Part shown: piece after piece, positions 15,510-23,144 of the stretch
Numbering within the stretch: the stretch's first letter is position 1
Layout: the number at the start of each line of letters is the position of its first letter
Assembly (NCBI GenBank): GCA_027214345.1
Contig: JAPWHR010000024.1
Span: 1-43,443 of the forward strand
DNA: 43,443 nt
Direction: 5' to 3'
DNA from: Comamonadaceae bacterium G21597-S1
Lineage (GTDB): Bacteria > Pseudomonadota > Gammaproteobacteria > Burkholderiales > Burkholderiaceae_C
Program-made: the position numbers and the translations under genes
Notes under the pieces: model-generated
Told to the model about the DNA's origin: nothing
Seen by the model: only the letters and a program-made list of their open reading frames with translations
Databases searched by the model: none

Positions 15510-16292
15510 GCTCAATGCCGGCCGAACGTCGGCCACGGGGTCGAGCGCATCGATCAGCCCTTGCACGGGCTGCAGGCGCAGCTCGAGCTCGGCCAGCAGC
15601 ACACGCTGCAGGGTCGGGCCGACGGCATCGACCGGGTGCGGTTGCGGGGGGAGTGGGTTCAGATCGGCCTCCTGGTCGGGTAGGGTTGCGGCAGCGGCCT
15701 TGTGCCGGGCCTGGAAGGTCTTCTCCAGCATCAGCGGCACCTGCTCGAGCTGGCGGCGCAGTTGCGGGCTCAGTGCCCGGTCGAGCACGGCATCGAGCGC
15801 GGCGAGACGGACCTGGGCCGGCGACAGTCCCGCCATCGCCTTGCGCACCGCGGCGCGCAGGTTGCCGATACGGTCCTCCATCGTGTGCTGGTGTGCCCGG
15901 TACTGGCGCCGGTAGGCCGAATAATCGATCTTCGCCGCACCCGCAGCCGCAGCCCCGGTGGCAACCGTGCGCGGCGGATCGGCAGCGTCGCGCAACAGCG
16001 CGTCACCGGCAATCGCGTCGGCCAGGTCCTTGCGCACCCGCGCACACTGCGCGCGCAGTTGCCGCGGAGCCGCAGCCGATGATGGCGTCACGGCCGGATG
16101 CGCCGCGCCCGGGCCGTCGGCCAGCACCTGCGACAACGCGATCGCGTCGGTCCAGGCCACCCAATGGCTCAGCCGTTCCGCGAACGTCTGCGTCGACTCA
16201 CCGGCCGGGGCGATATCCAGGCTGGCGAGTTGTCGGACCAGGGGTGAGCTGCTGAAATGCGGGGGCTGCGGGGAAAACTGGCGTTGCGCCAT
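15450..16292 (-). CDS. DUF3348 family protein, first gene of the stator-like cassette
   Basis: A 280-residue soluble protein that I recognise as the DUF3348 type preceding DUF802 genes. Features include FSSSPLVRQLASLDI near the start, FAERLSHWVAWTDAIALS (about 37-54), a central helix around YSAYRRQYRAHQHTMEDRIGNLR and a C-terminal helical region with LAALDAVLDRAL. No enzymatic motif or membrane segment is seen. The last 19 residues (APGRSQARIPQRAARRVVQ) lie within the 62-bp repeat and may be a repeat-derived tail. The gene begins 66 bp after the antiporter stop. Confidence 0.8.
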   Translation of the reverse strand: MAQRQFSPQPPHFSSSPLVRQLASLDIAPAGESTQTFAERLSHWVAWTDAIALSQVLADGPGAAHPAVTPSSAAAPRQLRAQCARVRKDLADAIAGDALLRDAADPPRTVATGAAAAGAAKIDYSAYRRQYRAHQHTMEDRIGNLRAAVRKAMAGLSPAQVRLAALDAVLDRALSPQLRRQLEQVPLMLEKTFQARHKAAAATLPDQEADLNPLPPQPHPVDAVGPTLQRVLLAELELRLQPVQGLIDALDPVADVRPALSAPGRSQARIPQRAARRVVQ

Positions 16293-16358
16293 TGCGAAGC
16301 TTCAGGGAAACCGGCCATTTTACGGCAGCCCCGCCGCGTGGCCGCCGCCGCGGCGGTA

Positions 16359-18179
16359 TCACGTTGCGGGCTGCGCCTCGCCGCGCTCGGCCACCTTGGG
16401 CGGGGCGAACAACAACACCGTCCAGCCGGCCTCGAGCTTGAATTTCTGCTCCTTCGAGTACAGGCGGAACGCGCCGGTGGGCGACACGCCGCCCAGCAGT
16501 ATCCAGTCTCTGCCCTGCTCGCCCAGCCGTGCGACCAGCTCGGCCCAGCCATGGCTTTTGGTCAGCTTGGTGGTCTGCACCGTCCAGCCCTGTTCCATCC
16601 ACTGGTTCAGCATGTCCGCCGTGCCACCCGGGTCGAAGGCGAAGAATCCGCGCTGCTGCAGCTGCAGGCCCTTGAGCTCCTTGCCCGCCGGCACCTCGGT
16701 GGCCAGCTGGAAGGTGCGGTGATGCCCGAAATGCCGGCCCTGGGCCTTGCACACCAGTGCGTTGTAGAACTCGTTCTCGGTCGCGCTGAGCAGGTGGCTC
16801 AGGTGCTGGGACTCGAGCGTGTGCTCGGCATGGTCGGACAGGATCTCGCCGTGGTAGACCGGCGTGCCGTCCATGCGCGCCTGCTTGAGATGGGCATATG
16901 CACCGTCAACGATCAACACGTCGATGCCGAGCCGGTGCAGGGCCGCACCCAAGGCGCAGGACCAGCGCGTGGCACCCACGATCATCAGGCCGTTGTCGCC
17001 CGCCGCGGCCAGGCCCAGGCGCCGCGCGATGCTGCCGATGCTCAATCCATGGGCCAACACGGTCGCGATGATGACCGCGAACGTGATCGGCAGCAGCAGG
17101 GCCGCATCCGGATAACCGGCGGCCACCAGCGCAGGACCGAAGATGCCGGCCGTGGCCGCGGCGACGATGCCGCGCGGGGCGATCCAGCCCAGCAGCAACT
17201 GGTCCGCCCGGCGCATCGGCGCCCCGGCGGTCGCGATCGCGATCGTCAACGGCCGCACCACCAGCAGCATCGCCAGCACGTACAGGGCCACGCGCCAGTC
17301 CAGCGAGGCCAGCGCCTCGGCCGGCAACTGCGACGGAATGACGATGAACAGCACCGACAACAGCACGACGGTCAGGTGTTCCTTGAAACGCTGCAGCGAC
17401 TCGAGTTCGATCAGCTTCATGTTGCCGATCACCAGGCCCATGACCGTGACGCTGAGCAACCCGGCCTCGTGCTGCACCAGGTTGCTGGCCCAGTAGACGA
17501 CCAGCACCAGCACCATCAGGATCGGCGACTTGAGGTGCTCGGGCGCCGCGCCGCGGCGGTACAGCCATCCGATGCCCCAGCCCCCCAGGCCACCGAACAC
17601 CGCGGCTGCGGCCATCGCCGCGCCCAGGCCGGCCACGGTGGCCTGCCAGCCGCCGCCGATCGTCAGGTACTGGAAGGTCAGCACCGCGATCAACACCCCG
17701 ATCGGGTCGTTGACGATGCCCTCCCACTTGAGCAGCGAGGCCGATTCCTTGTTCAGCCGCGCCTGGCGGATCAACGGCAGGATCACGGTCGGCCCGGTCA
17801 CGACCAGGATGGCGCCGAGCACGGTCGCGGTCGGCCAGTCCAGGCCCGCGATGTAATGCGCCGCCAGGCTGCCGAACAGCCAGGCCAGCGGCGGCCCGAC
17901 CAGCGTGAGCCGGCCGATGCCGTGGCCGACCCGCTTGAACTCGGCCAGCTTGAGGTCCATGCCGCCTTCGAACAGGATGATGGCCACGCCCAGGCCGATC
18001 AGTTCGCCCAGTTCGTGCTGCGGCATCGTCAAGGCGGTGACGCCGGTGACCGGACCGAGCACCAGGCCCACCGCGATCAGCACGACGATGGCCGGCAGGC
18101 GTAACCGGGAGGCCAGCCACTGGCTGGCCAGGCCGGCCACGAGCACGATCAGAAGCAGTTGGGCAGCATGCAGGTTCAC
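16359..18179 (-). CDS. CPA-family cation:proton antiporter with C-terminal NAD-binding domain
   Basis: A 606-residue protein. About 12 membrane helices fill residues 1-395. Exchanger motifs include LFEGGMDLKLAEFK near 73 and WEGIVNDPIGVLIA near 150, whose Asn-Asp pair is typical of electroneutral Na+(K+)/H+ exchange. After residue 400 comes a Rossmann-type domain (GLMIVGATRWSCALGAALHRLG), then a regulatory tail rich in charged residues, as in Kef/NhaP-type proteins. The GTG at 18179 gives the typical N-terminus NLHAAQLLLIVLVAGL; the frame upstream is open but not protein-like. It may be co-transcribed with the DUF3348 cassette, though a GC-rich palindrome lies in the 66-bp gap. Confidence 0.88.
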   Translation of the reverse strand: MNLHAAQLLLIVLVAGLASQWLASRLRLPAIVVLIAVGLVLGPVTGVTALTMPQHELGELIGLGVAIILFEGGMDLKLAEFKRVGHGIGRLTLVGPPLAWLFGSLAAHYIAGLDWPTATVLGAILVVTGPTVILPLIRQARLNKESASLLKWEGIVNDPIGVLIAVLTFQYLTIGGGWQATVAGLGAAMAAAAVFGGLGGWGIGWLYRRGAAPEHLKSPILMVLVLVVYWASNLVQHEAGLLSVTVMGLVIGNMKLIELESLQRFKEHLTVVLLSVLFIVIPSQLPAEALASLDWRVALYVLAMLLVVRPLTIAIATAGAPMRRADQLLLGWIAPRGIVAAATAGIFGPALVAAGYPDAALLLPITFAVIIATVLAHGLSIGSIARRLGLAAAGDNGLMIVGATRWSCALGAALHRLGIDVLIVDGAYAHLKQARMDGTPVYHGEILSDHAEHTLESQHLSHLLSATENEFYNALVCKAQGRHFGHHRTFQLATEVPAGKELKGLQLQQRGFFAFDPGGTADMLNQWMEQGWTVQTTKLTKSHGWAELVARLGEQGRDWILLGGVSPTGAFRLYSKEQKFKLEAGWTVLLFAPPKVAERGEAQPAT

Positions 18180-18491
18180 GTCGGTGCGGCCTGGGCGCTT
18201 GCGCCCGGGCCGTCGCTGGAGATGGAAGGGCGTCGGCCAACGAAGCGGGCCCACGCAGCCAGGCCCGATTGTGCAATACCGCAAAGGGTTCGCGCGCGTA
18301 TGTCCGGATCGCCGGGCGGCCCGCCACGCCACGACATGCGCGGCGCCGGCGCCGTCACGGGGATGCGCCGTTGCCGGATCGCCACACCGGCATCGATCCG
18401 GGCCGGATGCCGGAAACGGGAACTGCGGTATCGTCGAGCCGGCACGATGCCGCCGCTGGCGACATCCGATTCCCCACCTTCCTTGCTGGCC
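18180..18491. other. Divergent intergenic region between antiporter and AlkC genes
   Basis: A 312-bp GC-rich stretch between divergent starts. I see no gene and no clear sigma-70 promoter. Several short GC palindromes are present (for example ggcgccggcgcc near 18340). An in-frame ATG at 18447 could extend the AlkC protein by 15 residues. Confidence 0.5.
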
Positions 18492-19604
18492 ATGGCAGAA
18501 CCGCTGAAGAACCATTTCGGAGTCGACGTTCCGGGCACCATCGCCGCCATGGTGTCGGCCGTGTACCCGGCATTTCCATCTCGCGCCTTCGTCCGGGACG
18601 CGTTGCAGGGATACGAGACACTCGAACTGATGCCCCGGGGGCGCCACATCGCCCGGGTGCTGCATCGGCACCTGCCGCAGGACTATCCGAAGGCCGTGGC
18701 CGTTCTCGTCGCGTCGGCTGCGCAGCCCGTGGTCCGGGTGGTCGGTTCGGGCATGGGCGGCTTCCTGTTCATGCCCCACATGTTCTTCATTGCCGAATAC
18801 GGGCTGCCGCACTTCGAGCCTTCGATGCAGGCCCTGCACACGCTCACGCAACGCTTCACCGCCGAGTTCGCGATCCGGCCATTCCTGCAGCACGACATGA
18901 CACGCACGCTGGCACGGCTGGAGCAGTGGAGCACCGACCGCAGCGAACACGTGCGCCGCCTGGTTTCCGAAGGCACGCGGCCGCGCCTGCCCTGGGCCCC
19001 GCGGCTGCCGCAGTTCCAGCGCGACCCGCAACCGGTGCTGCGGCTGCTCGAACACCTCAAGGACGACCCGTCGCTGTATGTGCGCCGCTCCGTGGCGAAC
19101 AACCTCAACGACATCGGCAAGGACCATCCGCAGCTGCTGGTCGAGACCGCGCGCCGCTGGCTCGTGGCGGCGTCACCCGAACGCGAATGGATCGTGCGCC
19201 ATGCCTTGCGCTGGGCGGTCAAGCAAGGCGATGCCCAGGCCCTGGACGTGCTCGGCTTCGGCTCCCGGGCGCAGGTCCGTGTCGACGAGATTTGCATCCG
19301 GCCCGACGCGATCCCGGTCGGCGGCTCCGTGCAGCTGGCCTTCGTGCTGTACAGCACCGCACGCCGGCGCCAGGACCTGCTGATCGACCTGGCCGTGCAC
19401 TACGTCAAGGCCGGCGGCGGGACCAGCGCCAAGGTGTTCAAGCTCAAGTCGCTGCAACTGGCCAGCGGAGACGCCGTGCGGCTGCAGAAGAAGATATCGC
19501 TGGCCGACCTGACGACGCGCCGCCACTACCCCGGCGTGCACCGGGTCGAGGCGCTCGTCAATGGCCAGCCGATGCCGATCGGCAGCTTCACGGTCACCGG
19601 CTGA
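18492..19604 (+). CDS. DNA alkylation repair glycosylase, AlkC-type (HEAT-like repeats plus Ig-like domain)
   Basis: A 370-residue protein. The N-terminal part fits the AlkC pattern: MAEPLKNHFG, then AFVRDALQGYETLELMPRGRHIA and the charged VRRLVSEGTRPRLPWAPRLP near 165. The all-helical HEAT-like repeats include VRRSVANNLNDIGKDHP near 205. AlkC enzymes excise 3-methyladenine-type lesions from DNA. From about residue 265 a beta-rich segment follows (DAIPVGGSVQLAFVLYST through VEALVNGQPMPIGSFTVTG), matching the C-terminal Ig-like domain that separates AlkC from AlkD. ATG 18492 is chosen because the family typically begins MAEPLKN. Confidence 0.85.
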   Translation: MAEPLKNHFGVDVPGTIAAMVSAVYPAFPSRAFVRDALQGYETLELMPRGRHIARVLHRHLPQDYPKAVAVLVASAAQPVVRVVGSGMGGFLFMPHMFFIAEYGLPHFEPSMQALHTLTQRFTAEFAIRPFLQHDMTRTLARLEQWSTDRSEHVRRLVSEGTRPRLPWAPRLPQFQRDPQPVLRLLEHLKDDPSLYVRRSVANNLNDIGKDHPQLLVETARRWLVAASPEREWIVRHALRWAVKQGDAQALDVLGFGSRAQVRVDEICIRPDAIPVGGSVQLAFVLYSTARRRQDLLIDLAVHYVKAGGGTSAKVFKLKSLQLASGDAVRLQKKISLADLTTRRHYPGVHRVEALVNGQPMPIGSFTVTG

Positions 19605-19633
19605 GCGGCGCCCGCGCCCGGGCGGGGCGCCGC
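19605..19633. terminator. GC-rich stem-loop between convergent genes
   Basis: GCGGCGCC (19605-19612) pairs perfectly with GGCGCCGC (19626-19633), and inner GC pairs extend the stem. It lies immediately after the AlkC stop and just before the stop of the minus-strand decarboxylase gene, so it can act on both transcripts. There is no T-run, so its strength is uncertain. Confidence 0.5.
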
Positions 19634-19638
19634 CCGCA

Positions 19639-20631
19639 TCAGATCTTGAACGCCTCCAGCGCCTCGGGGGCGAACAGTTCCCGTGGCTCGAGCAGGCGCT
19701 TGGACAATCCCTGCTCGTGGTGGTAGCGCAGGAAGGTGCGCAGCACCGCCTCGTTCTTCTCGAAGCCGTAGGGCCAGTAATCGTCGCCCATCTCGCGGCG
19801 AACCTGCTCGACATGCGAGGTCAGCCACGGCAGCATGGTCTTGAGCGCGGCGGTCTCGTACAGGTCGGCGTACGCGCGGCGCTGCGCCTCGTTGAAGGCC
19901 TTCATCAGCGACTGCGCGATCCAGCGGTTGGCCTCGTACACGTCGCGGCGCATGGCCACGGTGTGCATGATCGGAAACAGGCCGGTCTCCTTGAAATAAT
20001 TGCGCTCGACCTGCTCGTAGTCCTCGAACAGGCGCATGACCTTGCCGCCGCCGGTGAGAAAACTCGACGGCATGCGCGCGGTGTACAAGGCGTCGATCTC
20101 GCCATCGCGCAGCATCTGCGACAAGGTCTGGGTCGGCCCGATGGGCTGCACCTTGATGTTGGGCGGCAGGTCGAGCGCGACCTTCTCGGAACGCCCCGGC
20201 TCCTCTTCACCGCCGGTGAAATAGGTCACGCTGTCGACCGGCACGCCATAGTGGTCCGACAGGATGCCTCGGATCCACACCGGCGCCGTCATCTGGTATT
20301 CCGGGTTGCCCACGCGCTTGCCGATCAGGTCCTTGGCCGTGCGGATGCCCGCGTCGGCATTGACGTAGATACACGAGTGTCGGAAGAAACGCGACGGAAA
20401 CACCGGTATCGCGACGAACGGACGCTCGGGCTTGGACACCGACACCGAATACGAGGACAGCGACAACTCGGCGACATCGAACTCCTTGTGCCGCAACATG
20501 CGGAAGAAGGTCTCCTCCACCGGCATGTCGAGGTAGTTGAGGTCGATGCCGTCGGGCACGACGCTGCCATCCATCAGCGCGCGCGTGCGGTCGTAGCTCC
20601 AGCAGCCGAAAGTGAGCTTGAGTCGGGACAT
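19639..20631 (-). CDS. ophC: 4,5-dihydroxyphthalate decarboxylase-like protein (Pht5/OphC type)
   Basis: A 330-residue protein without a signal peptide. It begins LKLTFGCWSYDRTRALMDG, with FFRMLRHKEFDVAELSLSSY, LIGKRVGNPEYQMTAPVW and a C-terminal YGFEKNEAVLRTFLRYHHEQGL. The family has a periplasmic-binding-protein fold and is often misannotated as a transporter receptor; the missing signal peptide supports a cytosolic enzyme. The family converts 4,5-dihydroxyphthalate to protocatechuate. It is the last gene of the oxygenase-receptor-decarboxylase operon, 6 bp after the receptor gene. Activity on phthalate rather than a related diacid rests on context. Confidence 0.82.
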   Translation of the reverse strand: MSRLKLTFGCWSYDRTRALMDGSVVPDGIDLNYLDMPVEETFFRMLRHKEFDVAELSLSSYSVSVSKPERPFVAIPVFPSRFFRHSCIYVNADAGIRTAKDLIGKRVGNPEYQMTAPVWIRGILSDHYGVPVDSVTYFTGGEEEPGRSEKVALDLPPNIKVQPIGPTQTLSQMLRDGEIDALYTARMPSSFLTGGGKVMRLFEDYEQVERNYFKETGLFPIMHTVAMRRDVYEANRWIAQSLMKAFNEAQRRAYADLYETAALKTMLPWLTSHVEQVRREMGDDYWPYGFEKNEAVLRTFLRYHHEQGLSKRLLEPRELFAPEALEAFKI

Positions 20632-20637
20632 GTGTCG

Positions 20638-21621
20638 TTATTCCTGTTGCTTGATGCCGGCGGCCTTGATCGCCTTGGCCAGTCGTTCGTTCTCGTCCAG
20701 AATCGCCTTGCCGTACTCGGCCGGCTTGCCGCCGACGGATTCCACGCCAGCATTGGCCAGCACCTGTATCGTGTCGGGCATCTTCGCAACCGCTTCCATT
20801 TCCGCGGCGATGCGATCGATCGCGGCCTGCGGCGTCCCGGTGGCGGCCAGCACGCCCACGACGACGGCGAAGTCGAAGCCCGGAACCATCTCGGCGATGG
20901 CCGGCACGTCGGGCTCGTGCACCGAACGTTTGGCGCCATTGGTCGCCAGCAGCTTGACCTTGCCACCCTTGACGAATCCCGACAAGGACGGCAGCGCCGA
21001 GAACGCGACATCCACCTGCCCGCCGATCAGGGCCGGCACCGACTGGCTCGAGCCCTTGAACGGCACGTGCGTGACGTCGATGCCCAGCGACGCCTTCATC
21101 GCCTCCATCGTCAGATGGTGCGAGCTGCCGATGCCCGACGAGCCGTAGTTCAGGACGCCGGGCTTGGCCTTGGCCAGCGCCACGAATTCCTGCAGCGAAT
21201 TGACGCCGGTCTTCGGATGCACCGCCAGGTACAGGGGCGCACGCGCGGCCAGCGACACCGGCACGAAGTCGCGCTTGTATTCGTAGCTGAGGTTCTTGTA
21301 GATGGCCGGATTGATCGAGAACATCGACCCGTCGGTGACCAGGAAGGTGTAGCCGTCGGCGGGCGATGACGCCAGTGCGCTGGCGGCGACAACGCCGTTG
21401 GCACCCGGCTTGTTGTCCACGACGACGGACTGGCCGAGCCTGTCCTGCAGCCGCTGCGCAAAGATACGCGCCACCGTGTCCGGCAGCCCCCCCGCCGAAT
21501 ACGGCACGACGAACTTGATGGCCCGGTTGGGATACGCGGACTGCGCCTGCGCGAACATCGGCAAGGCCAGGCAGGCGGCGACCACGGTGGTCGCGAGAAC
21601 GGTACGACGGCGAACGGACAT
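20638..21621 (-). CDS. Bug/TctC-type tripartite tricarboxylate transporter receptor
   Basis: A 327-residue periplasmic receptor. It has a signal peptide ending FAQAQ near residue 27, then YPNRAIKFVVPYSAGGLPD, VVVDNKPGANGVVAASALA and PADGYTFLV. Lying between the oxygenase and decarboxylase genes, it is likely the phthalate-module receptor. Comparable TctC-like proteins (IphC, TphC) serve isophthalate and terephthalate uptake in Comamonas. No TctA/TctB partner is encoded here. The start has AGGAGA upstream. Confidence 0.9.
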   Translation of the reverse strand: MSVRRRTVLATTVVAACLALPMFAQAQSAYPNRAIKFVVPYSAGGLPDTVARIFAQRLQDRLGQSVVVDNKPGANGVVAASALASSPADGYTFLVTDGSMFSINPAIYKNLSYEYKRDFVPVSLAARAPLYLAVHPKTGVNSLQEFVALAKAKPGVLNYGSSGIGSSHHLTMEAMKASLGIDVTHVPFKGSSQSVPALIGGQVDVAFSALPSLSGFVKGGKVKLLATNGAKRSVHEPDVPAIAEMVPGFDFAVVVGVLAATGTPQAAIDRIAAEMEAVAKMPDTIQVLANAGVESVGGKPAEYGKAILDENERLAKAIKAAGIKQQE

Positions 21622-21695
21622 CTTTGTCTCCTAGAGGGATGGATGAATGCGACGGGGCAAACGCAGGGCCGGCCCGTCGAACCGGCAACGCGAGA

Positions 21696-23018
21696 TCAGC
21701 TGTTGGTGGCGGGTGTCGAATACGAGGGCTCGAGCGCGGGCTCGGCGCCGTCCCAGACATGTTTGGCCTCGAACGAGCGCCAGTCGGTCGTCTTCGGCAC
21801 GATGGCCTGGAACGAACACACCGACGGCGGGATGGCCGCGTCGCCGGTGCCGATCGCCGGTGCGCCGGCCTGGAACGCCCGCACCGCTTCGAGCATCTGC
21901 TTGCGGAACTCGACGATGGCCAGGTCGCTGGCGCCGAGCCGGTCATGGGTGCGGTCGGCGATGGCGCCCATCGTGACCCACATCGCGATGTCCTGGTTCG
22001 GAAAACCGGTGATGCCGGTGAAGTTGCCCGCCTTCATCGCCGCACGGTCCTGCCAGAACATGTTGTCGCGGTTGCGCAAAGGGCGGTAGGTCTCGTCGAG
22101 GTCGACACCGAGCTGCTGGCCCAGGAACTTGCGCCAGGTATCGGTGTCGGGCGTCTGGTCCGGGTGGCCCCAGGCCATGAAATAGAACGCCGTGTGCGTG
22201 TCGTCCATCGGCACGTTGATGTTGGCCACGTTGTACAGGTTGTTGGGCGGAATCAGCGCGGCGGCCGGCGCGACGAATACCGTGGAGCGGACATAGTCGG
22301 TCTTCGCCGCGTCCTTGATCGGCCGGCGGATCGCCGCGTAACGGAAGCCGTAGGGTGTGCGCTCGACCTGCATACGCGGCGCCTTGTCGGTGGACGGACG
22401 CAACCACATCGAATCGGTGGCCTTGGCGCTGTCCACGCGGGCAGGCACCATGTCGGACGAATGCAGGCTGGAACTGTGGGCCGAGTCGATCGCCCCTTCG
22501 AGGATCTGGGCCCAGTTGCACGGAATGATGGCCTTGGCGATCGTCACCCGCACGTCGGCATGCGGCGCCCAGGCCGGCGGCCGGAACTCCGGCAAGGTAT
22601 CGGCGGGACCCATGTAGGCCCAGACGAAACCACCCCACTCGTGAGTCGGATAGGCCTTGTGCTTGACCTTTTGCGCCATCCCGCTGGCCGCGGGTTCGGA
22701 CACCATTTCCAGCACATTGCCCTGCACGTCCATCTTCCAGCCGTGGTACAGGCAGCGCAGGCCGCAGTTTTCGTTGCGCCCGAACACCAGCGATGCGCGC
22801 CGGTGCGGGCAATATTCGTCCATCACGCCGATCCGACCCTCGGTGTCGCGGAACACGACCAGGTCTTCGCCGAACAGCCTGGCCCGGATCGGCTTGCCGT
22901 CGGGCTCCGACACCTCCTCGACCAGGCAGACCGGCGTCCAGTGCCGACGCATCAACTGCCCCATGGGCGCCTGGCCCTCGACCCGGCACAACAGGTCGTT
23001 TTCTTCACTCGTCATCAT
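21696..23018 (-). CDS. ophA2: Rieske non-heme iron oxygenase, phthalate 4,5-dioxygenase oxygenase component type
   Basis: A 440-residue single-subunit aromatic ring-hydroxylating oxygenase. The Rieske 2Fe-2S motif is CPHRRASLVFGRNENCGLRC followed by LYHGW (about 70-95; C-x-H and C-x2-H). The mononuclear iron facial triad begins at EGAIDSAHSSSLHSS near residue 185, with its two His and a later Asp. Length and the DSAHSSSLH signature match the phthalate/3-chlorobenzoate dioxygenase group, which works with a plant-type-ferredoxin reductase, here divergently encoded at 23145. It would add dioxygen to phthalate to give the cis-4,5-dihydrodiol. AGGGG lies 8 nt before the ATG. Confidence 0.85.
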   Translation of the reverse strand: MMTSEENDLLCRVEGQAPMGQLMRRHWTPVCLVEEVSEPDGKPIRARLFGEDLVVFRDTEGRIGVMDEYCPHRRASLVFGRNENCGLRCLYHGWKMDVQGNVLEMVSEPAASGMAQKVKHKAYPTHEWGGFVWAYMGPADTLPEFRPPAWAPHADVRVTIAKAIIPCNWAQILEGAIDSAHSSSLHSSDMVPARVDSAKATDSMWLRPSTDKAPRMQVERTPYGFRYAAIRRPIKDAAKTDYVRSTVFVAPAAALIPPNNLYNVANINVPMDDTHTAFYFMAWGHPDQTPDTDTWRKFLGQQLGVDLDETYRPLRNRDNMFWQDRAAMKAGNFTGITGFPNQDIAMWVTMGAIADRTHDRLGASDLAIVEFRKQMLEAVRAFQAGAPAIGTGDAAIPPSVCSFQAIVPKTTDWRSFEAKHVWDGAEPALEPSYSTPATNS

Positions 23019-23144
23019 GGTGTGTCCCCTCGCGACTGATCCGGATCAACAAACTTGCACATTTTTGCTTAGATGGCTAAGATTATTTCCGACACACCGG
23101 CTTGTCAAGCCTTTTTTGATACCGGTCAACCCAGGGGACACCGC
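23019..23144. promoter_or_regulatory. Divergent control region of the phthalate gene set with palindromic operator
   Basis: The palindrome CTTAG-N4-CTAAG (23068-23081) is flanked by AT-rich DNA and is a plausible MarR dimer site. On the minus strand TTGACA (23108-23103) with AT-rich DNA 15-17 nt further on suggests a -35/-10 pair for the oxygenase operon that overlaps the palindrome. On the plus strand GGCTT-gtc-AAGCC followed by six T (23099-23117) resembles a small intrinsic terminator in the leader of the reductase gene. Both operons use similar Shine-Dalgarno strings containing aggggaca. Confidence 0.55.

Noticed and set aside
12785-16255. Very long plus-strand open frame (1156 codons) opposite the stator-like cassette
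   Set aside because: It is antisense to three well-supported minus-strand genes, is extremely rich in Arg/Gln/His/Gly and has no domain. It is a by-product of high GC and third-position bias.
11676-16292. Calling the DUF3348/DUF802/OmpA/DUF2894 cassette a complete Zorya system
   Set aside because: Only the ZorA/ZorB-like architecture is visible. No ZorC, ZorD helicase, ZorE nuclease or other known effector is present, so the defence role is not claimed.
16257-18104. 615-codon plus-strand frame opposite the antiporter gene
   Set aside because: The composition is His/Gln/Arg/Asp-rich without any domain. The opposite strand encodes a clear CPA antiporter.
19561-23039. Two long plus-strand frames (602 and 471 codons) opposite the phthalate oxygenase operon
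   Set aside because: Both are low-complexity Arg/His/Gly/Leu shadows of the decarboxylase, receptor and Rieske oxygenase genes.
23073-23144. Upstream ATG as the start of the phthalate dioxygenase reductase
   Set aside because: It lies inside the CTTAG-N4-CTAAG palindrome, lacks a ribosome-binding site and would add 24 residues absent from the known reductase. TTG 23145 has a well-placed AGGGGA.
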